A DNA stretch of 64,000 bases from Microcaldota archaeon (GTDB lineage: Archaea; Micrarchaeota; Micrarchaeia; Micrarchaeales; Micrarchaeaceae), in the NCBI GenBank assembly GCA_021799635.1, contig JAJZAB010000001.1:94505-158504 (forward strand). Reading direction: 5' to 3'. Below, one piece after another: positions 20,558-28,579 of the stretch. The notes under the pieces are model-generated. The model had not been told where the DNA came from. It did no database searches and saw only the letters and a list, made by a program, of their open reading frames with translations. Every line of letters begins with the position of its first letter. The stretch's first letter is position 1. The translations under genes were made by a program, and so were the position numbers.

Positions 20558-20720
20558 TTAATGTGTCAATAACTATTGATATATCTTCATGCATATAAAC
20601 ATACACGAAGTCCACACCACTTGACGTGGGCTTGACGCAGAGTCCAATAATATTTCCATCGTGGTAGGGTGCAATGGACCCCCTGAAAGTTATTAAACAT
20701 TGAATTGTGTTATTGCAACA

Positions 20721-21131
20721 TGAAGAAATAAATAACGCAAGAAGACTCTTTCGGATGTGGTATAGTTTGCGTAGCTTGGATAACCAATAAGAGCTACAAA
20801 GGAGCTAAAAAGAAATATTTCAAAGATAAATATAGTGCACATATTTTTGGTTATTTATGTAAGGATTTAGTCGCCGCATTAGCCAAATCAAAAAAAGCAG
20901 TATAGTTACAAATATGTAAAAGGAGAAATAAGGTTCCATAGTGACTCTATCGTATTCATAAAAAGATCTAAGCGATATCCAGCAGGTCATTATCTTGTTA
21001 AGACAAGAAAAGGCTGGATGGATCCTTGGATAAACTTCAATTATAGAAATGTAAACCTTAAGATGGCGAATTCTGGTTTTCGTAAAAGATTACCAGGCAA
21101 ACCAATCTACGTAATACTACCGCGTGTATAA
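20721..21131 (+). pseudogene. Frameshifted C39-like (papain-fold) cysteine peptidase remnant
   Basis: ATG AAG AAA TAA, then EDSFGCGIVCVAWITNKSYKGAKKKYF..., frame change at an A7 run (~20889-20896), then YKYVKGEIRFHSDSIVFIKRSKRYPAGHYLVKTRKGWMDPWINFNY; Cys and His/Asp motif order fits C39-like. Confidence 0.5.
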
Positions 21132-21171
21132 AATAGATATATTTATATATCTAATTAGCATATAAATAACT

Positions 21172-21441
21172 ATGAAACAAATGCAAACACAAATAATGCA
21201 CTCGCCAACATTGGATACTGTACTAATGGTAGAACATACACTGCAGGATGCAAAGGAAGTTATCAAGATAGCCGAGCTTAAGCGCAGATTGCCCCGCAAG
21301 GTAATGCACCAGACATTGATGAGGATACTTGATTATCTTCAGGAGAGCGGCAAGATACTGATTACAACAAAGGGAGTTGTCTGGACTTACACGCCTAGGG
21401 ATATGATGGAGAGACTGAAGAGAAGAGGATTGGAGCTATGA
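21172..21441 (+). CDS. Putative antitoxin, winged-helix-like
   Basis: 89 aa; stop overlaps start of the RelE-like ORF (21438); HTH-like KIAELKRRLPRKVMHQTLMRILDYLQESGKI. Confidence 0.6.
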   Translation: MKQMQTQIMHSPTLDTVLMVEHTLQDAKEVIKIAELKRRLPRKVMHQTLMRILDYLQESGKILITTKGVVWTYTPRDMMERLKRRGLEL

Positions 21442-21803
21442 AACCATCAAAGACAATAAGGGTAATTCTTCGGGATCAGGCTAGAGAAGAGTATGAAACC
21501 TTATCCAGAGTTGTTGAAGAACAGAAGAAGAAACGCAAGACAAACTCGGAAGAGATGCAACTTCTCAAATCCATAGACAAGAAAGTTGCATTGTTGAAAT
21601 ATAACCCCGCATATGGACAGAACATATCCAAAGACCTCATTCCAAAAACATTGGATGTAGATAACCTTTTCAGAGTTGAGCTAACGCATTATTGGAGAAT
21701 GCTTTACACAATTCGAACAAATGAAGTGGAAATAGTAAGCTTTGTGCTTTACATTATAGACCATCCTGCTTACGACAAACTCTTTGGATATAAAGGCAGA
21801 TAG
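21438..21803 (+). CDS. RelE/ParE-like toxin
   Basis: 121 aa; VDNLFRVELTHYWRMLYTIRTNEVEIVSFVLYIIDHPAYDKLFG is RelE-fold-like. Confidence 0.6.
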   Translation: MKPSKTIRVILRDQAREEYETLSRVVEEQKKKRKTNSEEMQLLKSIDKKVALLKYNPAYGQNISKDLIPKTLDVDNLFRVELTHYWRMLYTIRTNEVEIVSFVLYIIDHPAYDKLFGYKGR

Positions 21804-21880
21804 GCTAGCAAACGTAAGCACTTGCATAATAATGTTATCGAGTGGGACTGCATGAAAAGCTGCAGTGACGCCGAGTCCAA

Positions 21881-21903
21881 TAAACTTCTTGAGAAGAAGT
21901 TTA
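21881..21903. repeat. Perfect 10-bp inverted repeat with 3-nt loop (TAAACTTCTT-GAG-AAGAAGTTTA)
   Basis: Direct reading. Confidence 0.9.
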
Positions 21904-22070
21904 ATTAAGAAGATAGTGGAGAAGCTTAAGAGCTCAGGCCAAGAAGTTGATATGGAGAAGCTGACTGACCGAAGTCACGCTCGGTGCTACTCACTTGGAG
22001 ACGTTACGCACATACATATAAGTAGATAATATATATTTTGCATGTAAATTCTTCTTAATATGGTGTGTAG

Positions 22071-23081
22071 ATGACAGATGCTAATACAGATATAAGGCCA
22101 AAACTTGAAGTATATCTACCTGACTTTACACTCCAAGGTCAAAAGATACCATTTTACATCATCTGGCCAAACTCTCTTAAATTACAAATAAAGATAAAAA
22201 TACCCAAGTCCTTTAAAATATTGGAACTCTATAATCTAAGCGAAAGTAACTTTAGTACAGTTGATTCTGAAATAGTCATCAAAAATGTTGACGTGAACGG
22301 CTACCTCGGTGGCACATTTCAGACTAGCTTAGATCCCGTACCAGACCGCATTGAGCATATAGAATTTTTAATTAATGATGGTTCTTCAGAACAAAAATAT
22401 TTCAAAGATGTAGAATTATTTAGACAAGATGTAAAACTTACCGAGTCTAGAAATAACAAAATTGTAGAGTATGAAGATAATAAAATAAAGCTAAGTAGCA
22501 CGAATAAGATAGAAAACTTAGGTAAAGGCACTGCGATAGTCGGTTTTGAAATATTAAAAGAAAGTGAAGTAAAGGAATCGTTACCAGAAGGTTTTGAAGA
22601 GTTTAGAAACAATTTAGTTAAAGATTTATCAGTTGAATTAAAAGCTTTACAAGAGAAATTCCCTCAGTACGAAGAAGGCATCTCGGGTTTTTCCAGTGCA
22701 TTGAATATACCTCTACCTCCCCGTGAAGAGGATATTAAAAAATTCAATGAAGATATTGGATTGATAGACAGTTACATACGTTCAGATGTACAGTTTTTAG
22801 CATCTTTCTCAGAGGCTATAAAGATGGCTTATATTAAAAATTTCTCCTTACTTGTAGGAGTAGAAGAGCTAGTCTCTTATCTTAAATCATTAAAGTCAGC
22901 TAGAATAATACTTTATGATCCACTTAAGACCATACAGGTAGAAAAAGGATCACACAAGTTAAAATTGAATATGGTTATCGGCGATTTGGCTAACAATGCA
23001 TATCAGCCCATACCTTTATCTGATATAACAATAGAATCTGATAAGAATTGCAGGATACCATTTTATAAGTTGTTGGATTAA
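22071..23081 (+). CDS. Hypothetical protein, first gene of a two-gene module
   Basis: 336 aa, soluble; beta-rich N-terminus and helical middle; no family recognised. Confidence 0.7.
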   Translation: MTDANTDIRPKLEVYLPDFTLQGQKIPFYIIWPNSLKLQIKIKIPKSFKILELYNLSESNFSTVDSEIVIKNVDVNGYLGGTFQTSLDPVPDRIEHIEFLINDGSSEQKYFKDVELFRQDVKLTESRNNKIVEYEDNKIKLSSTNKIENLGKGTAIVGFEILKESEVKESLPEGFEEFRNNLVKDLSVELKALQEKFPQYEEGISGFSSALNIPLPPREEDIKKFNEDIGLIDSYIRSDVQFLASFSEAIKMAYIKNFSLLVGVEELVSYLKSLKSARIILYDPLKTIQVEKGSHKLKLNMVIGDLANNAYQPIPLSDITIESDKNCRIPFYKLLD

Positions 23082-23082
23082 G

Positions 23083-24099
23083 ATGAGTGATAATATGTTG
23101 ACAGGGTTAGAAGGTGAAGCAGCTAAAATTGGTTCTGGTATAGTATTTAGCGGTGGTAAAGATGTGGTTAAAAAAGCAATGGAAGGAGTCATGGACAAAG
23201 CTGGCCATGTTGAATCTAAACTATCTGAACACTTTGATATTGTAGGACAGGAAATAATTATAAAATGTCCAGAAAGGATACAAGAATATTCTTTGGCTCT
23301 AACACCAAAGGAGTCATCCTTTCTTCATCTTAATAGTGTGGTAAATTTCGATTATGGGAGAGTAAACAAGGCAACAGTAACACAGCTTCGTGGTTATGTG
23401 CCAATGTCACAAGCAGTAGTGATAAAGGATTCAGGTTTTGCCATAGATTTTAAGCAGCTAAGAAAAGGCGAAACATATTTAGTAGATGTCGAATATGGAA
23501 TAGAGTATGATAACTTCACAGAGGCTCTGGTCACTTTAGAAAGTGCAGAAGAAACACCCAATGAAGACAACCAGCAATATTGGATGCTCGCCCAACTAAA
23601 ACAATTAGATGCATTAAAGGGCAAGTATGGTAGGATAGATTTAAGAGATCTTGATTTTAGTGTAAATGTCGGCATTGCACAGGACATAAAGACAGCCCTC
23701 CCATCACAATTTCGTAACGGGTTGGAATTACTCAACAGTGCAGTCAAAAAATCAGGTAGAGGCGAAACATGGAATGTAGCAAGAGATTTCACTTCTCTGC
23801 AACAAGAAAAATACGGCCCTGAAACACTTAAACTTATAAGAGAACTAGTGAAAGTCTTTGAACCAGAAACTTTCAAAGACTATGTACGTCTTGGCAACAA
23901 TGAGTTTAGATATTGGGGCTGTAGAAAAGGAGCCTCTATCTATGATATACCTTTTGTATCGTGGCCTAGGACTATGGTAGTAACTTCTAGAACAAGTCTA
24001 GGATTCGACAAGCCTACCGCCAAAGGCACTCTAATATACGAGAAGAAGGGCTTTACTAAGAGAATAAGTTCTATTTTTGATAGCAAAAGTCAGAGTTAG
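23083..24099 (+). CDS. Hypothetical protein, second gene of the module
   Basis: 338 aa, one base after the upstream stop; no family recognised. Confidence 0.7.
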   Translation: MSDNMLTGLEGEAAKIGSGIVFSGGKDVVKKAMEGVMDKAGHVESKLSEHFDIVGQEIIIKCPERIQEYSLALTPKESSFLHLNSVVNFDYGRVNKATVTQLRGYVPMSQAVVIKDSGFAIDFKQLRKGETYLVDVEYGIEYDNFTEALVTLESAEETPNEDNQQYWMLAQLKQLDALKGKYGRIDLRDLDFSVNVGIAQDIKTALPSQFRNGLELLNSAVKKSGRGETWNVARDFTSLQQEKYGPETLKLIRELVKVFEPETFKDYVRLGNNEFRYWGCRKGASIYDIPFVSWPRTMVVTSRTSLGFDKPTAKGTLIYEKKGFTKRISSIFDSKSQS

Positions 24100-24112
24100 C
24101 ATTTTTCCTTGG

Positions 24113-24660
24113 GGTCGACCTGAAACTTTTCAAGTTTCACAGGCGAAGCCTGCAAGGGTCTCCCACGCTCCAACGAGCTTAAGCTTAGCTACTAAGCAAA
24201 TCAAGGAACCTTAGCGACCGATTTGGGTGGGGGCAAATCGGTCTATTAGAGTAAGCTTTCTATCGGGGGTTGAAAGCATAGCCCGCAGCCACCGCAGGTG
24301 GCGGTAGACCACGAACAGCTTTAGCTGTTCGGGGCGTAGCGGGCGTTACTCTACACACTTTTTGAAAAAGTATGCAAAATCAGGTAGTTTCCAACTAATG
24401 GGGAGTTTTCCCTCATAAAACGACTAAAAACGACGTAAAATGAGGTCATTTTACTCCCCACGTATGAGCAAAATACTCCCTACGTCTTATATTTGCTCCA
24501 AATTTATGATTTTGTGAGGGGTTCGGATTTTATACAAAATCGCACCAGATGTGTATATTAATTCGGGGTTGCTAATAATAGTAAATAATCGGGGTTCATT
24601 TGCAAGCAAATGTGTTTAATCGGGGTTGCTATGTCTAACTCAAATTTACGAGGTAAATTT
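24113..24660. other. Hairpin-dense non-coding tract, candidate structured RNA or origin-like region
   Basis: Perfect inverted repeats listed in findings; no substantial ORF on the supplied track. Confidence 0.6.
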
Positions 24661-24706
24661 TCGGCTTCGGACCCGAGGATTGCGGGTTCAAATCCCGCAG
24701 AGTCTA
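24661..24706 (+). pseudogene. tRNA 3'-half relic (anticodon loop through discriminator), attachment-site-like
   Basis: CTTCGGA loop, GGATT variable region, GCGGG-TTCAAAT-CCCGC T-arm, AGAGTCT-A acceptor strand; no matching 5' half upstream. Confidence 0.6.
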
Positions 24707-24909
24707 CAAGCCAGCTGGGCGCTGCGGTTGCACTGGATTTGAACTAGGGGATTAACAGCTCAGACTGAATGCGCCTGGGCGCAATGGATGCTACGCCGCG
24801 GCTGATAGAAAAATTCCTGACACCCTCAGCTTGTGGCGTTGGTTCGCCAGGGCTGCGCTGATTTGTTGAACGAAATCCATATAAAGCGTTACGTCATAAA
24901 TAGGCTATT

Positions 24910-25650
24910 ATGATAAGGACACAGATTATAATAGCGTACGTAATAGCCCTGGTTGCCGTAGTCATTTTCGGCATAGTGGGAACGCTTTTAATAAGCGGTT
25001 CGGGAGGCTTCAACGTCCATGTGGACAACGTACCGACCGCCTTGTATTTCACCGTGGCGACCATATCCACAGTCGGCTATGGTGATATATACCCGGTATC
25101 TACCGAGGCGATGATGTTTGTGGTGGTCCTTATACTCACGGGGCTGGGCACCTTCTTCAGCGCCATAACGCTGATAACTGGCGAATTCATAAACACCAGG
25201 ATAGCGGAAAGGCTTTCGGCAAGGCTGTCCTTCAATGAAAGGAGGCTGCTGAACAAGCACATACTGCTGATAGGTTATGGCCCTACCAACGCACTCCTTG
25301 CTGATATGCTGGAGCGCAAAAAGCAGCTTTTTATAATACTGGATAAAGATGTAGACTTGGTTGAAAAGCTTAGGAACCGGGGCCGCAAAGCCTACGTAGC
25401 AGATGCAACCCAGGAATCAGACATAAAGCAGATAAACATAGCTAAGGCAAAGATGGCAGTGGTGGACCTTTCAGACCCATCTGTGACAATGCACGCAGTC
25501 ATAGTTATGAAGGCACTGTCAAAAAATACGAACATAATAATAGTTACATCATCCCCGGAGACGGAGCGCTATATGTTGGACATGGGTGTAAAGCACATAG
25601 TTGACCCTGCAAGGATGGCTGCCGTGAAAATAGGCAGCATGATAGAGTAG
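24910..25650 (+). CDS. Ion channel (selectivity filter) with TrkA-N/RCK domain
   Basis: TISTVGYGDIYPVS, LLIGYGPTNALLADML, AYVADATQESD. Confidence 0.9.
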   Translation: MIRTQIIIAYVIALVAVVIFGIVGTLLISGSGGFNVHVDNVPTALYFTVATISTVGYGDIYPVSTEAMMFVVVLILTGLGTFFSAITLITGEFINTRIAERLSARLSFNERRLLNKHILLIGYGPTNALLADMLERKKQLFIILDKDVDLVEKLRNRGRKAYVADATQESDIKQINIAKAKMAVVDLSDPSVTMHAVIVMKALSKNTNIIIVTSSPETERYMLDMGVKHIVDPARMAAVKIGSMIE

Positions 25651-25662
25651 CTGCATTTCAAT

Positions 25663-26907
25663 TCAGCACTTGCTGAACACAGAGAGGGAAACGACCGTTA
25701 GCGCCGCTGCTAACAGGAATGTATATGGATAGCTGAAGCCTGCAGATATCACTCCGGAAACAAATGCACCTATGACTGAGGAAAGCCCTATTATTGCGGC
25801 CCACATGCCGAGGTAGTAGCCCTTGTGGCCGCCCCTTACGTTGTTGTAGACCATTACGCTTGATGATATATTCCAGTATGCGTAGGCTATGCCAGCCATG
25901 AAGTAGAGTATTATGTTAAGTTGCAGGAATACCCCGGTTAATACAAATATTGGCACTATGGCGATCAGGTAGGATGCGCTCCTGAGTGCAGTTGCGGTTT
26001 TGTAGTAGTTGCCTATGTCTATCCTCTTCGCAATGACCAGCACTACAGCGTATATTAAAAGCTGCGCCAGGCCGTTCAGCAGGTTTATTAGGAAGACATT
26101 GCCGTAGGCGATGCCAAAACTCCTTAGGTATGGTATATATGATGTATTGAACACAGCGCTGCCAAGGTTGAATAGGGATATTGCTATGAACAGCGTGTAT
26201 ATCCTCTTTACCCTTTTGATCCTTGCGGAGCGCTGTATCCTCTCTACAAGAGGCGTGCCTGTCATGAGGTGCGGGAGGAAGCTCAGGGAGTTTAACAGGG
26301 CAAACATCCTGCTTGCCATGCTAAGCCGCTCCTTTGATACTGCCTTTTTGGGTATGCTTTTCACAAAAATATATGAAAGCACCAAGGCCACGATGTTCAG
26401 GGCGAGCAGGAAATCCAGGTAGTAGTGAATGTAGTCATAAGATACAAAAATCCCTGCAGCAAATGCTATTATAGTACCAATAATTGAGATGATGCTGTAC
26501 CGGCTGAAATATTTCGGCAGGTTTGGGTTTTTCCTTGTGCCCATAACAAGTATGTTTAGTGATGGGGAGGCTGCAGTTGCGACTAGGGCATAAAGACCGT
26601 AGTCAAATTCGAGCAGCACTATGTGCGCCATCAGATATATTATTAGTATTACAGGGAGGGTGCCAAAGAGGGACAGGAGTATGAACATCCTCGCCCTGCC
26701 AATTTTATCGGTTAGCCTTCCCCAGATTATGGATGAAGGCACGCTGACAAGGTAGTATATGGAAAGGGCAATTCCTACATCGAATACTGTGCCTTTCAGC
26801 GATAGTATGTACAGTGGTATTATTACGGAAAGGCCGCTGCCTATGGCAGCGTATGGCATCACTGTATACATCCATTTTTGGTGAAGTCCTTTTCCCATCA
26901 GCTCCAC
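25663..26907 (-). CDS. MFS transporter
   Basis: 414 aa, 12-TM-like; SSIIWGRLTDKIGRARMFI. Confidence 0.85.
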   Translation of the reverse strand: MELMGKGLHQKWMYTVMPYAAIGSGLSVIIPLYILSLKGTVFDVGIALSIYYLVSVPSSIIWGRLTDKIGRARMFILLSLFGTLPVILIIYLMAHIVLLEFDYGLYALVATAASPSLNILVMGTRKNPNLPKYFSRYSIISIIGTIIAFAAGIFVSYDYIHYYLDFLLALNIVALVLSYIFVKSIPKKAVSKERLSMASRMFALLNSLSFLPHLMTGTPLVERIQRSARIKRVKRIYTLFIAISLFNLGSAVFNTSYIPYLRSFGIAYGNVFLINLLNGLAQLLIYAVVLVIAKRIDIGNYYKTATALRSASYLIAIVPIFVLTGVFLQLNIILYFMAGIAYAYWNISSSVMVYNNVRGGHKGYYLGMWAAIIGLSSVIGAFVSGVISAGFSYPYTFLLAAALTVVSLSVFSKC

Positions 26908-26912
26908 CTGTC

Positions 26913-27641
26913 CTATTCTGATAATTTCTTCATTATTTTGCCTTTCTCCTTAAGGCTGCTGACTACTATTTCTGCACCAGCTTTCTCAAGCTCCTCTTTT
27001 TTGTATTTTCCTGTCGCTACGCCTATGCCATTGAACCCGAGCTCTTTTGCAGCTGATAGTATGCCTGGATAGCTGGCAATTACATATACAGTCCTAGGGT
27101 CACTGATGCCATATTCGCGTACAGCCCTTTCAAAAGCCATTTTCAGTATCTCCTTTACGCTGGTTCCTGTGTTGCCATAGCTGCCGAACTTGAAATAATC
27201 TAGCATACCGGCCCTCTCCAGCCTGTTCTTTACAAGCTCTTCGACCTCTCCTGTCGCTATGCCGATCAGAAACCCTCTTTTCGACATTTCATCAAGAAGC
27301 TGCTTTGAGCCGTCCATTATTGATATTGCCTCCCTGCCGGCTACGTTGTAGTACGAGTACCCAAGTTCCTCAGCGCAGCCGTCTAATCTCTTTGCTATTT
27401 CCTCATCGTCAAGGCCTACCTTTTTCAGGATGTCTATAATCATCTCCTTTGAAGTCATTCCTTCATAATCCTCGAGCCTCACCTCTGGCTGCATGCCGTA
27501 CCTGCTCCTTATCGCTTCGGATACGTACTCAGATACATCCCGCTGGTCTGTAACCAAAACCTTGTTGACTTCAATCAAAACCAACTTTTCCTTCATTCGT
27601 TTCACCTCATTGATCCATTGATAAAACTGCACAATAATCAT
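26913..27641 (-). CDS. HAD-superfamily hydrolase
   Basis: HAD-like organisation (IGIATGE, PRTVYVIASYPGILSAAKELGFNGIGVATG); divergent motif I. Confidence 0.65.
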   Translation of the reverse strand: MIIVQFYQWINEVKRMKEKLVLIEVNKVLVTDQRDVSEYVSEAIRSRYGMQPEVRLEDYEGMTSKEMIIDILKKVGLDDEEIAKRLDGCAEELGYSYYNVAGREAISIMDGSKQLLDEMSKRGFLIGIATGEVEELVKNRLERAGMLDYFKFGSYGNTGTSVKEILKMAFERAVREYGISDPRTVYVIASYPGILSAAKELGFNGIGVATGKYKKEELEKAGAEIVVSSLKEKGKIMKKLSE

Positions 27642-27727
27642 ATTCCTTATATATGCATGTCTTTTTTGGGGTGACCATCTTCTTTACACCATCAATGTTT
27701 ATACGCACTGCTATCACGCGATTCGCT

Positions 27728-27769
27728 TTCATCCCGCCCAGAAGTGAGTGGTTTTTTCCGCTCACCTTG
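27728..27769. repeat. Solo IS200/IS605-like end (scar)
   Basis: TTCATCCCGCCCAGAAGTGAGTGGTTTTTTCCGCTCACCTTG resembles 45508-45551. Confidence 0.45.
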
Positions 27770-27893
27770 TCAAAATGGACTCCAGAGCGGCCTTATTTAT
27801 TATAACTATCCATAGTTAAATATATCGCGTTGGTTTGCTCGCGCCGCGGCGTTGAAGAGTGCGATGGCTTTCGCTCCCGGATTATAGCTGCAT

Positions 27894-28496
27894 TTGGTTG
27901 GTAAAATGGAGTCACTGTACCTTGAAAATGAGGAGAGATTCGGGCGAATTTCTTCCTTCTTGTATTCAATTGTGGTTAGGATAAGGCCGATACAGGAATT
28001 GTACGATTTTATAGTCGAAGACCTTGAAGGCAGGGGATACAATTCGGTCCTGGACGTCGGCACCGGGACCGGCGCGGTTCCTATAATGCTGTCAAATGTT
28101 AGCAGCGCCCCAATATGCGCAATAGACCCTTCTGTTTATATGATAAACATAGCTAAGAGGAAGGCAGGCAAAGGAACCAAAATAAGATTCAGGATAGGCT
28201 CGAGCAGGCACGTCCCATTCAAAGAGAAGTTTGATGTTATAATATCGTCGTTTTCATTCCACCATTGGGCTGAGAAGGAGAAGTCGCTGATCTACCTGAA
28301 GGGTTTCCTTGCAAAGGGAGGGGAGATAAGGATATACGAGAACGAAGCCTCTGGAAGGCGGGGCCTCTTCAATCCTATAAGCAGCCACAGCATTGATGTT
28401 TCTGAGGTATACAGAATAGCCAAAAATTGCGGGCTTAGGGTGGCAGGGGTGAAGAGGCATGGAAGGTACGTAAGGATAAGCATCAAGCCAAAATAA
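27894..28496 (+). CDS. Class I SAM-dependent methyltransferase
   Basis: VLDVGTGTGAVPIML, FDVIISSFSFHHW. Confidence 0.88.
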   Translation: MVGKMESLYLENEERFGRISSFLYSIVVRIRPIQELYDFIVEDLEGRGYNSVLDVGTGTGAVPIMLSNVSSAPICAIDPSVYMINIAKRKAGKGTKIRFRIGSSRHVPFKEKFDVIISSFSFHHWAEKEKSLIYLKGFLAKGGEIRIYENEASGRRGLFNPISSHSIDVSEVYRIAKNCGLRVAGVKRHGRYVRISIKPK

Positions 28497-28579
28497 AGAA
28501 GGTTTTCACATATCAGTTTATAGTGTTTATTGTATTCATCTATTTAGCAGCATTTTAATACGCTGTTCTGTGTGATGGT

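Noticed and set aside
24541-24631. TCGGGGTT repeats considered as a short CRISPR array
   Set aside because: Only three short copies with irregular spacing (about 26-31 nt) and no cas genes; treated as part of the structured tract.
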